Source: Chloroflexota bacterium (GTDB lineage Bacteria > Chloroflexota > Anaerolineae > UBA4142). Taken from it: a DNA stretch of 39,819 nucleotides. The translations under genes were made by a program, and so were the position numbers. Where the stretch lies: positions 1-39,819 of the forward strand of contig JACQYF010000002.1 in the NCBI GenBank assembly GCA_016208315.1. Reading direction: 5' to 3'. The stretch's first letter is position 1. The number at the start of each line of letters is the position of its first letter. Under the pieces are notes generated by a model, which saw only the letters and a program-made list of their open reading frames with translations, was not told where the DNA came from and searched no databases. Positions 17,367-25,135 of this stretch are shown one piece after another.

Positions 17367-18272
17367 TTACAGCGCGCTTGCGGCGGCGCGGTCGAGCAGC
17401 CAGACGAGAGCGCCGTCTGTGGGTTGGATCAACTGCGCGGGCAGATCGTCGGGACGGTACTCACCGCGGAGAACGGCATGGACCGTCTGCGCCTTGTCCG
17501 CGCCTGAGACGAGAAAGAGGATATTCCGCGCCGCGTTAATGACGGGCGCAGTGAGCGTAATGCGGTTCATCTTCACTTCGGCGACGTATTCCGCCTCGAC
17601 CCAGCGAGTTGTCACGCGCAGCACCGCGGTGTGCGGGAACAACGATGCAGTGTGCCCGTTCGCGCCGAGACCGAGAAGGATCAGGTCGAGGCGCGGGAAA
17701 TATGGGACGCGGACGAGCGCGGATGAACGCGGATTAGGACTTGTCATTGCGAGCGGTTTTTGCGAAGCAATCTTCAACTCGCGAATAGAAGATTGCTTCG
17801 TCGGCCCAAACCGCCTCCTCGCAATGACAGATGGCGTCCGCGTTTGTCCGCGTTCAGCGCCTTCTTTGGAAGGCGACGCGTCCCATTTAAAGAACTCGCG
17901 TAGAGTTCCATCATACTCCCGCGCGGCTTGCTGCGGCTCTTTCTCCGCGGGAATGCGGAAGATGTTTTCGGGCGGCGCCGGCACGCGCGAGAGGAGCGTC
18001 TCGTAGGCCATTCGAAAGTTGCTCGCGGGGTCGTCGGGTGGGACGGCGCGCTCGTCGCCCCAGAAGAAATAGACGCGCGCCCAGTCCACTTGCGCGGCAA
18101 ATTCCGGCGCGGCGAGGAGCGCGTACAAATCGCGCGGCGTCGAGCCGCCGGATAGCGCCACGCTGAATCGCTCTCGATGCGCGATGGCCTGTCGCGCCAG
18201 CGCAACGAATCGCTCCGCCGCCTGCCGCGCGAGCGCGGCGGGATCGGGGACAACGACGATTTCAGGAGTCAC
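17367..18272 (-). CDS. pgl: 6-phosphogluconolactonase carrying an in-frame palindromic insertion
   Basis: 301 aa from the GTG at 18272, which overlaps the stop of zwf by 4 nt (GTGA); the frame is open further upstream within zwf. It hydrolyses 6-phosphogluconolactone in the oxidative pentose phosphate pathway. Family motifs: LSGGSTPRDLY, FFWGDERAVPPDDPASN, LDLILLGLGANGHTASLFPH, and a C-terminal TLTAPVINAA. Typical members are about 240 aa. The excess lies between LREFF (about 128) and PRLDLILLG (about 194), where about 64 residues are encoded by a composite palindrome (17702-17886). The frame stays open, so the product may be functional with a surface loop. Confidence 0.9.
   Translation of the reverse strand: MTPEIVVVPDPAALARQAAERFVALARQAIAHRERFSVALSGGSTPRDLYALLAAPEFAAQVDWARVYFFWGDERAVPPDDPASNFRMAYETLLSRVPAPPENIFRIPAEKEPQQAAREYDGTLREFFKWDASPSKEGAERGQTRTPSVIARRRFGPTKQSSIRELKIASQKPLAMTSPNPRSSALVRVPYFPRLDLILLGLGANGHTASLFPHTAVLRVTTRWVEAEYVAEVKMNRITLTAPVINAARNILFLVSGADKAQTVHAVLRGEYRPDDLPAQLIQPTDGALVWLLDRAAASAL
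17702..17886. repeat. Nested palindromic element inserted in the lactonase gene
   Basis: Outer arms ATGGGACGC (17702-17710) / GCGTCCCAT (17878-17886). Next, imperfect arms of an ACGCGGA-type repeat (17711-17733 / 17836-17859). Innermost, TGTCATTGCGAG (17742-17753) / CTCGCAATGACA (17818-17829), enclosing GAAGCAATCTT (17764-17774) / AAGATTGCTTC (17789-17799). The innermost 88 bp resemble a dispersed 'CATTGCGAG...' repeat known from many genomes. Confidence 0.85.
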
Positions 18273-19798
18273 GCCGCGCGCCACTCGCGGCCCTCGCTTT
18301 GTAGGAACGTGTCGGCGGCTTCGGGGCCCCAGGCGCCGGCGGCATAATTCGGGAAATTCGGCGCGGGCGCATTCGCCCAGTATTCCAGGACCGGCGTGAT
18401 GAGCGACCACGCGATTTCCACTTCGTCTTTGCGGTTGAACAAGGTCGAATCGCCGCGCATCGCGTCAATTAGCAGCGTCTCGTATGCTTCGCCGGGCGCG
18501 GAGCCGAACGCGGTCTTGTAATAGAAATCCATCTTGACCTCGCGTAGCTCCGTGGTCTGCCCGGGCCGTTTCGCGGCAAAGCGCAGGTGGATGCCTTCGT
18601 CCGGTTGAATCCGCAGCGCCAGCGCATTGGGGTTGACGGTCTGCAGCGCCTCGCGCGCAAAGAGCGGATGCGGCACAGCCCTGAACTGGATCGCGATCTC
18701 GGTAAAGCGTTTCTGCAAGCGCTTGCCGGTTCGCACGCAAAAAGGCACGCCCGCCCACCGCCAATTGTCAATATTCAGTTTCAACGCGACGTAGGTCTCG
18801 GTACTGGAATTGGGATCGACGCGCGGCTCTTCGCGATAGCCCAGCATGCTCTTGCCGCGGCCATACTGGCCGCGCACGATGTCGCGCTCGATCCGTTCCG
18901 GCGTGAAGGGCCGAATGGCGCGCAGCACCTTGACCTTTTCGTCGTGAACCGCGTTCGAATCGAACGACACGGGCGGCTCCATCGCGGTCAGCGAGACAAG
19001 CTGCAGCAAATGCGACTGGACCATATCGCGCAGCGCGCCGGCCTTGTCGTAATAACCGCCGCGATCTTCGACGCCGACCGACTCGGCGGCGGTGATTTGC
19101 ACATGGTCAATATAGTTGCGATTCCAAATCGGCTCAAAGATCGTGTTGCCAAATCGAAAGGCCATGACGTTCTGTACCGTCTCTTTGCCGAGGTAATGGT
19201 CAATGCGATAAATCTGCGGCTCGTTAAAGGTCGGCAGGAGCTGCATGTTGAGTTCGTGGGCGCTCGCCAGGTCGCGCCCAAACGGTTTTTCGACGATGAC
19301 GCGCGTCCAGCCCGACGATTTGCACAGGTCCGCCGCGCCCAACTGCTGGACGATCAGCGCATAGTATTCCGGCGCGGTCGCTAGATAAAACAGGCGATTG
19401 CCGCGCGTGCCGCGCGCCGCGTCAATCTGCTTGAGCAATTCGCCGAGCGATGCGTAACCTTGCGACTCGTGAAATTCGGCCCGGTGATAGTACAGCCCCT
19501 GCGAGAATTCGTCCCAACGGTCGCTGTCGCCGGGCTTGTTGCGCGCGAATTCGTCCGCGGCCGCGCGCATCTCTCCGCGAAATTGCTCATTTGACTTTTC
19601 GCGCCGCGCAAAGCCGACGACCGAAAATCCCTGGGGCAATTTGCCATCGCAAAAAAGATCGAACAGCGCGGGCATCAGCTTGCGATGGGTCAAGTCGCCC
19701 GTCGCGCCAAAGATGACCAGCACGCCGGGGTCCGGCACGCGATGGGTCGTCATCCCCACGCGCAAGGGAATGACCTTGCTCTTTTCATCCGTTAACAT
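18269..19798 (-). CDS. zwf: Glucose-6-phosphate 1-dehydrogenase
   Basis: 509 aa, usual family length. It oxidises glucose 6-phosphate to 6-phosphogluconolactone with NAD(P)+. Nucleotide-binding VIFGATGDLTHRKL is near residue 28, EKPFGRDL near 170, and the active-site signature RIDHYLGKE near 198-206 (catalytic His about 201 plus the downstream conserved region). Start ATG follows AGAGGAAG. The stop overlaps the lactonase start, so the first two pathway steps are translationally coupled. The upstream neighbour, 9 nt away, is a pRiA4b-like gene. Confidence 0.97.
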   Translation of the reverse strand: MLTDEKSKVIPLRVGMTTHRVPDPGVLVIFGATGDLTHRKLMPALFDLFCDGKLPQGFSVVGFARREKSNEQFRGEMRAAADEFARNKPGDSDRWDEFSQGLYYHRAEFHESQGYASLGELLKQIDAARGTRGNRLFYLATAPEYYALIVQQLGAADLCKSSGWTRVIVEKPFGRDLASAHELNMQLLPTFNEPQIYRIDHYLGKETVQNVMAFRFGNTIFEPIWNRNYIDHVQITAAESVGVEDRGGYYDKAGALRDMVQSHLLQLVSLTAMEPPVSFDSNAVHDEKVKVLRAIRPFTPERIERDIVRGQYGRGKSMLGYREEPRVDPNSSTETYVALKLNIDNWRWAGVPFCVRTGKRLQKRFTEIAIQFRAVPHPLFAREALQTVNPNALALRIQPDEGIHLRFAAKRPGQTTELREVKMDFYYKTAFGSAPGEAYETLLIDAMRGDSTLFNRKDEVEIAWSLITPVLEYWANAPAPNFPNYAAGAWGPEAADTFLQSEGREWRAA

Positions 19799-19807
19799 GC
19801 ACTTCCT

Positions 19808-20494
19808 CTAATCGTAGGCCCGGCCCGTATAACCGCACATTCCGACCCGCGGCGAATTGACGACGGGCAGGGCGTACTCGTCGCCGCATTTGTGCTCAAG
19901 AATGCAGTCGTCGCAATACCACGCGGGGTCGTTGTAAATGCACACGCTGCAAACCTGCGTCGCCGGCCGGCCGCACGCCTCGCAGCGAATATCCGGCGGA
20001 TCGTTCCGCGCGAGCACCTCAACCGACCTGGATTTGGTCGCGCCGTGGCGTTCTGCAACGACCTTGAGCGCCAAATGCGTGGTCGTCCCAAAATCGTACT
20101 CGTGTTCGAATTTGAGTCCCGGAGAAAGCACGTCGCCCAGCTTGGCCGAGAAATCCTCTTCCGGCTCCATATCGAAGAACACGTCCCCCCCGCCGGCATC
20201 CACCGAGAACCTTTGTCCCCGAATGGAAAACGCGCTCAGGTGCCCGCAGCATTCCAGCCAGGTGCGCCGCAGGAAATCGTCCAGCCGGTCGAGCTTGGCA
20301 TCCGCCGGCATCTCGATGTGCATCCAGTAGTAGGGATCGTATTTCCCTTCGACCAGCAGATGCAAGATCCGTTTGGACGATTTGCCTGTGGGCGCGTGGG
20401 CGAGCCGGCATTTTGCCAGGTGCCGCGTCATGGCGACCTTGCCAAAGGTCTCGCCGCACAGGTTGCACTTACCAGACGATGGCTGCTTTGCCAT
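19808..20494 (-). CDS. pRiA4b ORF-3-like protein with zinc-finger ends
   Basis: 228 aa, ATG after AAAGGAGGAACC. The central region (about 42-150) has the pRiA4b ORF-3 pattern: YYWMHIEMPADAKLDRLDDFLR, HLSAFSIRGQRF, LKFEHEYDFGTTTHLAL. A C2H2-like motif (CNLCGETFGKVAMTRHLAKC) starts the protein. The C-terminal part has several Cys pairs (CEACGRP, CSVC, CDDC, HKC), suggesting a second zinc-binding module. The family is found on plasmids and chromosomes and has no proven function. Its position inside the pentose phosphate cluster is probably incidental. Confidence 0.75.
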   Translation of the reverse strand: MAKQPSSGKCNLCGETFGKVAMTRHLAKCRLAHAPTGKSSKRILHLLVEGKYDPYYWMHIEMPADAKLDRLDDFLRRTWLECCGHLSAFSIRGQRFSVDAGGGDVFFDMEPEEDFSAKLGDVLSPGLKFEHEYDFGTTTHLALKVVAERHGATKSRSVEVLARNDPPDIRCEACGRPATQVCSVCIYNDPAWYCDDCILEHKCGDEYALPVVNSPRVGMCGYTGRAYD

Positions 20495-20506
20495 GGTTCC
20501 TCCTTT

Positions 20507-23449
20507 CTAACGCCGCTTCTTTGCCGCCCGCGCGGTCCGCTTGGCTTTTTTCGCCACACGCGCCCTGGGTCGCGGCGCGGCGCGTTTGTGTGCGCCTTTT
20601 TCCGGGCGCAGCGCCGCTTGAACGGCCGCGACCACGTCTTCCAGTTTCGCGCCGCGTTTCAAGTGAATTTGCAAAGCGCGCCTCCCGTGTGTTTCGAGCG
20701 CTTGCCAATCGCCGATGGCTTGCGCGCGTTTCAGCACGCCGAATGTATAGTTCTCGCCGGGGATGGAAACGTCTTTTGCGTCTTCCGCAGTGATCTGCAC
20801 CGCGAGGACCTTGTCCGGGCCGCCTTTGTGCAACTGGCCCGTCGAGTGCAGGAACCGCGGACCGTAGCCAACCGTCGTCGCGATCTTGAGCGCATCGCGC
20901 GCCATGACACGCATCTTGGCACAAGTGGCGTCGTTTTGTCGGGTTTGCTCCAGATAAGCCATGAAGGCGAGATAGTCGCCCGGTTGGCGCGACTGTAGGA
21001 ACGCGGCCAGATTCGCGCGCAATCCTTGCGCGCCAGCGCTTGGCCCCGTCCACCGCACTGCGACCTTGTCGCCGGCCCACGCGGCCGCGCCGATGGCGAA
21101 CTGCTTTTTCGTCGCGTACTGCTCCAACACCCGCTTGGTATTGTCTTTGGATTCCTGCACATTCGGCTGGTCGAACGGGTTGATACCCATGAGCGCGCCC
21201 GCGACGGCAATCGCAAATTCCCAGCGGAAAAATTCCGCGCCAATCGCAATCGGGTCGTCCATCAGCAGCCGCACGACCGGCTGCCCTGCTTTTTCGAGCG
21301 CGTCCACTTTTTTATCGAGCGCGGCGGTCTTGTCCGTGCCGAGGCGCAGATAGACGAACACTCGATCATCGCCATAGACACCCTGAGCGGAGTCGAAGGG
21401 GGGCGCGCCAACGGGTTCGCCCGCGATGGGAACCAACCCCTTGCCTTCTTTGCCGGTGGATTCGGCGATTAACTGCTCGGCCCACATTCCGAACGATTCC
21501 AGCTTGCGCGAGGTAATGATCGTGATCTTGTCGCGCCCGCGCCGCGCCAGCGTCGCCAAGATGACGCCGAGCCACACACCCGCGTTGTCGCGCGCCGGCA
21601 CGGACGAGGCGCACGCCTGCGCCATCTCGTCGGCCTTGTCGAGCACCTTTTCGAGGTCAACGCCCATGGCCGCCGCGGGGACGAGGCCAAAGTACGAGAG
21701 CGCCGAATAACGCCCGCCGATGTCGCTCGGATTGAGAAACACGCGGCGGAATTCCTTTTCGCGTGCCATCTTCGCCAGGCCCGAATTGGCATCGGTAATC
21801 GCGACGAAATTCGCGCCGATCTTCGCCTTGTCGTAGAAGTACTCGAAATGATCGAGGGTCTCGATCGTTCCGCCGGATTTGCTGGCGATAATAAAGAGCG
21901 TTTTCGCGACGTTGATCTTTTTCTCAAGATTGAGAATCGTGGCGGGGTCGGTCGTATCGAGCACATAAAGTTTGGGATGACCCTTCGCGGCGCCGAGCGT
22001 CCGGTTGAACACTTCGACACACAAGCTGCTGCCGCCCATACCGCAGAGCACAATCGCCTTGAAGCCGGCGTCCCCGACCTCGGCGGCGAAACTCCGCAGG
22101 ACGTCGAGTTGATTCATCATTTGCGAACCGACGGTCAGCCAGCCCAACGCGTTTTTGATGATCGCTTGGTGGACCGGATCGTCTTTCCACAACGCGGCAT
22201 CCTTTTTCCAAATTCGTTCGGCCACGTGGTTCTGGTCGGCGGCCGCGAGGGCTGCGTCCACATCGCCCTGCAGATCGCCGAGGGCCGCGAGCATGTGCTC
22301 CGCGCGGCCGGTGGCGATGGCCTCGCGTTTCGTCTCGATCACCTCGAGCAGCTTGTCGAGCGAGTCCGCGAACTTGACGACGCCTTCTTTCAGCACTTGA
22401 TCGGTGATACCGTCGAGACTGAGGCCCACATCCTGCATATTCTGGAACACGCGCCGCATGGCGTCCAAGTCGTCCTCGATGGTGACGCGCGGGTGACCGT
22501 GATCGCGATACGCCTCGATGGTTTCCAGCGGCAGGGTGTTGACGGTGTTGGGGCCGATGAGACCTTCGACATACATCGTGTCCGGGTAATGCGGATTCTT
22601 GGTGCTCGTGCTCGCCCAGAGCGGCCGCTGGACGCGCGCGCCCGCTTTCTCGCGCAGCGCGATAAAGCGGGGGTCGCCAAAGATGATCTTGAAGCGTTGA
22701 TACGCCTCTTTCGCGTTCGCGATCGCCACCTTGCCGCCGAGCGATTCGAGCTTGGCGTTGAACTCGGGATTGTTGCTCCCGCGCAATTTTTCTTCGATCA
22801 ACTTGTCGGCGAGCGTATCAATCCGGCTGACGAAGAAACTCGCCACCGACGCGATGCGGTCAATCGGCAAGCCCTCGTCCAAGCGCCGTTCGAGCGCGTG
22901 GATGTACGCCCACGCGACTTCTTCGTAGGCGCGCACCGCAAAGAGCAGCGTGATGTTGATGTTGATGCCTTCGTAGAGACATTGCTCGATGGCGGGGACG
23001 CCTTCGGGCGTACCGGGAATCTTGATCAAGACGTTCGGACGGTTGACCTCGCGGAAAAAGCGCCGCGCTTGTTCAATCGTCCGTTCCGTGTCGTAAGCCA
23101 GGTGCGGCGATACCTCGATGCTGACAAAGCCATCGGCGCCGCCGGTTTGATCGTAGACGGGGCGGAAAACGTCGCAGGCCATGCGAACGTCGTCGAGCGC
23201 GATCGTCTCGTAGATTTCCTGGGCCGATTTGCCTTGCTTGACCAATTCCTGGATCGTGCCGTCGTAGTCGGTGCTGCCGCCGATTGCTTTTTCAAAGATG
23301 GTTGGGTTAGCGGTTTCCCCGCGCAGTCCATCTTCGTCAACCAGTTTCTGCAATTCGCCGGACAAAATTTGCCCGCGCCGGATGCTGTCCAGCCAGACAG
23401 ACTGTCCAAGTACCTGGAGTTGTTTGAGTGGATTGTGATTATCGGCCAT
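20507..23449 (-). CDS. tal-pgi: Bifunctional transaldolase / glucose-6-phosphate isomerase
   Basis: 980 aa, ATG after CAGGAGGAACC. Residues about 1-365 are transaldolase: TANPTIFEKAI near 47, Schiff-base Lys143 in NVLIKIPGT, NITLLFAV. Residues about 375-945 are phosphoglucose isomerase: GMGGSSL near 471, LDTTDPATI, SKSGGTIETL, DIGGRYSALS and GINPFDQPNVQESK. Such Tal-Pgi fusions are known in several phyla. The fusion links fructose-6-phosphate made by transaldolase to glucose 6-phosphate, the substrate of the adjacent zwf. Two oddities: a seven-residue PFDSAQG insert (21381-21400) before VYGDDRVFVYL, and a strongly basic Lys/Arg/Ala tail over the last ~30 residues. Confidence 0.95.
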   Translation of the reverse strand: MADNHNPLKQLQVLGQSVWLDSIRRGQILSGELQKLVDEDGLRGETANPTIFEKAIGGSTDYDGTIQELVKQGKSAQEIYETIALDDVRMACDVFRPVYDQTGGADGFVSIEVSPHLAYDTERTIEQARRFFREVNRPNVLIKIPGTPEGVPAIEQCLYEGININITLLFAVRAYEEVAWAYIHALERRLDEGLPIDRIASVASFFVSRIDTLADKLIEEKLRGSNNPEFNAKLESLGGKVAIANAKEAYQRFKIIFGDPRFIALREKAGARVQRPLWASTSTKNPHYPDTMYVEGLIGPNTVNTLPLETIEAYRDHGHPRVTIEDDLDAMRRVFQNMQDVGLSLDGITDQVLKEGVVKFADSLDKLLEVIETKREAIATGRAEHMLAALGDLQGDVDAALAAADQNHVAERIWKKDAALWKDDPVHQAIIKNALGWLTVGSQMMNQLDVLRSFAAEVGDAGFKAIVLCGMGGSSLCVEVFNRTLGAAKGHPKLYVLDTTDPATILNLEKKINVAKTLFIIASKSGGTIETLDHFEYFYDKAKIGANFVAITDANSGLAKMAREKEFRRVFLNPSDIGGRYSALSYFGLVPAAAMGVDLEKVLDKADEMAQACASSVPARDNAGVWLGVILATLARRGRDKITIITSRKLESFGMWAEQLIAESTGKEGKGLVPIAGEPVGAPPFDSAQGVYGDDRVFVYLRLGTDKTAALDKKVDALEKAGQPVVRLLMDDPIAIGAEFFRWEFAIAVAGALMGINPFDQPNVQESKDNTKRVLEQYATKKQFAIGAAAWAGDKVAVRWTGPSAGAQGLRANLAAFLQSRQPGDYLAFMAYLEQTRQNDATCAKMRVMARDALKIATTVGYGPRFLHSTGQLHKGGPDKVLAVQITAEDAKDVSIPGENYTFGVLKRAQAIGDWQALETHGRRALQIHLKRGAKLEDVVAAVQAALRPEKGAHKRAAPRPRARVAKKAKRTARAAKKRR
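21381..21400. repeat. Short dispersed repeat (CCCTGAGCGGAGTCGAAGGG) inside tal-pgi
   Basis: The 20-bp word encodes most of an extra PFDSAQG segment on the minus strand. From memory this word, ending CCCT...AGGG, is a common intergenic repeat in many bacteria. Here it lies in frame, between GEPVGAP and VYGDDR of the isomerase domain. Confidence 0.7.
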
Positions 23450-23464
23450 GGTTCCTCCTGTGAG

Positions 23465-23552
23465 GTAGACAGGTAAACAGGTAGACAGGTAAACAAGTAC
23501 ACAAGTAAACAGGTTCGTCCACCTGTGTACCTGTGTACCTGTCTACTTGTTT
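23465..23552. repeat. Inverted octamer arrays
   Basis: Six units of GTAAACAG type (23465-23512) are followed by four units of the opposite sense, ACCTGTGT type (23521-23552), so the region can fold as one hairpin. It fills the gap between rpiB and tal-pgi and encodes the last residues and stop of RpiB. A third copy of the same octamer family is at 38213-38236. Confidence 0.85.
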
Positions 23553-23992
23553 CCCTCCATTTCCAAAACCTTGTTCAATCGGCGCTGGAAACGCTCGCCG
23601 CCGTCAAATCTGGCGGCGACGAACGCCCGCACGAGCTCTTTCGCCAACTCGTCGCCGACGACGCGCGCGCCAAGCGAAAGCACGTTCATGTCGTCGTGCT
23701 CGACCGCCTGATGGGCCGAGTACGTGTCGTGGCAAACGCTAGAACGGATGCCGCGCATTTTCGTCGCGGCGACCGCCGCGCCGACCCCGCTGCCGCAGAT
23801 GAGGACGCCGCGTTCGGCTGCGCCGCGCTGGATCGCTTCCCCGACCGCGCGCGCGAAATCGGGATAGTCGTCCGCGGGATTCAGCGTGTCCGCGCCGCAG
23901 TCCACAATGGTGTGTCCCAGCTGCTTCAATTGTTCCACGACGACTTGCTTCAAAATGAATCCGCCATGATCGGCCCCAACGGCGATGTTCAT
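23543..23992 (-). CDS. rpiB: Ribose-5-phosphate isomerase B
   Basis: 149 aa, ATG after a GGAGGAG site. It interconverts ribose 5-phosphate and ribulose 5-phosphate. Motifs: GADHGGF near 7, DDYPDFA, catalytic Cys in LICGSGVG, KMRGIR and NVLSLGARVVG; all are intact and length is typical. It lies at the head of the minus-strand tal-pgi/zwf/pgl group, behind its own divergent promoter region. Its final residues come from an octamer repeat. Confidence 0.95.
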   Translation of the reverse strand: MNIAVGADHGGFILKQVVVEQLKQLGHTIVDCGADTLNPADDYPDFARAVGEAIQRGAAERGVLICGSGVGAAVAATKMRGIRSSVCHDTYSAHQAVEHDDMNVLSLGARVVGDELAKELVRAFVAARFDGGERFQRRLNKVLEMEGNK

Positions 23993-24019
23993 CTCAGGTC
24001 TCTCTCCTCCATCGAATTA

Positions 24020-24028
24020 TGGTATAAT
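24020..24028 (+). promoter_or_regulatory. Extended -10 promoter for the DUF4058 gene
   Basis: TGGTATAAT (TGn plus TATAAT at 24023-24028), 23 nt before the ATG at 24052, with GGAGGT at 24039-24044 as ribosome binding site. No good -35 is seen. Confidence 0.6.
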
Positions 24029-24049
24029 GCAACCGATCGGAGGTTGCAA
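24021..24049 (-). promoter_or_regulatory. Divergent promoter for rpiB
   Basis: On the minus strand TTGCAA (24049-24044), 17-bp spacer, TATACC (24026-24021). It overlaps the plus-strand -10, so the two transcription units may compete. Confidence 0.5.
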
Positions 24050-24051
24050 CT

Positions 24052-24840
24052 ATGCCTTCCCCATTTCCCGGAATGGATCCATATCTCGAACATCCAAGTT
24101 TATGGCACGGTCTGCACACGCTCTTGATTTCTGCGATTGCGACCGCGTTGGGTCCTCGCATCGCACCCAATTACTATGTCGCCGTCGAACAGCGCACCTT
24201 TGTAATAGTCGGCGATGGTCGCGACGTTTTCCGCAGGCCTGATGTAGAGGTCGTTCATCCTGAGCCAAGACGGCTGCGTGAAGCGCCCATCGCGATGCTG
24301 GAACGTCCCATATCCGTCGAACTTGCCATGCCGGAAGAAGTACGCGAGCACTATTTGGAAATTCGCGATACCAAGACGCACGCGGTGATCACTGCTATCG
24401 AAATTCTGTCCCCCGCGAACAAGCAGTCCGGCGAAGGACGCCGCGAGTATGAAAAGAAGCGGATCCAGGTTTTGGGATCGCTGTCGAATCTCGTCGAGAT
24501 AGACCTGCTGCGCGGCGGCGAGCCGATGCCCACCGACCCTGCGCCCCGGACGCACTATCGAATCTTGATCAGCCGCGAATGGGAACGTCCCCGGGCGCGT
24601 CTCTATCCTTTCAATCTCGACGAACCCATTCCCGAAATTCCAATTCCACTCCGCCACGGCGAATCAGAACCAACGCTCGATCTCGGCGCGCTCCTCGCGC
24701 AAATCTACGATCAGGTGCGCTACGACCTCCGCATAGATTATGCCTCGGAACCCGAACCCCCGCTCGATCCTACGAGCGCGACCTGGGCGCGCGATCTCTT
24801 GCGCCCGGTTACCTCATCTTCGAATACGCCGTCGGCGTGA
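24052..24840 (+). CDS. DUF4058 family protein
   Basis: 262 aa. The start MPSPFPGMDPYLEHPSLW is the family hallmark, followed by YYVAVEQRTFV, RRPDVEV, EIRDTKTHAVITAIEILSP and the C-terminal PLRHGESEPTLDLGALLAQIYD. The IEILSPANK stretch recalls a nuclease-like core, but activity has not been shown and I do not assign one. The family is mainly in Cyanobacteria, Chloroflexota and Planctomycetes, usually as isolated genes. Its 3' end overlaps the convergent NIPSNAP gene by 32 nt. Confidence 0.9.
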   Translation: MPSPFPGMDPYLEHPSLWHGLHTLLISAIATALGPRIAPNYYVAVEQRTFVIVGDGRDVFRRPDVEVVHPEPRRLREAPIAMLERPISVELAMPEEVREHYLEIRDTKTHAVITAIEILSPANKQSGEGRREYEKKRIQVLGSLSNLVEIDLLRGGEPMPTDPAPRTHYRILISREWERPRARLYPFNLDEPIPEIPIPLRHGESEPTLDLGALLAQIYDQVRYDLRIDYASEPEPPLDPTSATWARDLLRPVTSSSNTPSA

Positions 24841-25135
24841 GGATCAGGTTGGTGATGTGATGGTACAACGGGCCGTCCGCCTCTGACTCGGCGCGCCGTT
24901 GAATCCATTCAGGGTCGGCCTGGAACGCGTTCCATCTCTGCTCGCGTTCCGCCAAATCCTTCCACTCCAAGATAAAGTACAGATCGTTGTTGTGGTCGCC
25001 GATGACCGGCGTCCAAAACCCGATCGCGCGAATGCCGTGCTTCTCGAAAAACTTGCACGTGGTCGTCTCGAACCGCTTGTTGAGCGCGGTCAACTTGCCG
25101 GGCATTGCATGGTAGATGCGGAGTTCGTAGATCAT
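24809..25135 (-). CDS. NIPSNAP-family protein
   Basis: 108 aa. [41 protein letters not shown] and [20 protein letters not shown] match the NIPSNAP (dimeric alpha/beta barrel) family, whose bacterial members have no settled role. Its ATG overlaps the transketolase stop (ATGA), so it is translationally coupled to tkt. The 3' end runs 32 nt into the convergent DUF4058 gene. Confidence 0.88.
   Translation of the reverse strand: MIYELRIYHAMPGKLTALNKRFETTTCKFFEKHGIRAIGFWTPVIGDHNNDLYFILEWKDLAEREQRWNAFQADPEWIQRRAESEADGPLYHHITNLILTPTAYSKMR

Noticed and set aside
19892..20998. Long frames antisense to high-GC genes (e.g. 368 codons here, 542 codons at 21848-23476)
   Set aside because: They mirror the codon phase of the sense genes, encode Arg/Ala-rich sequence without motifs and have no start signals.
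23465..23552. CRISPR-like array
   Set aside because: Units are 8 bp, contiguous and without unique spacers; these are short tandem repeats, and no cas gene is in the window. The same holds for the other heptamer/octamer arrays.
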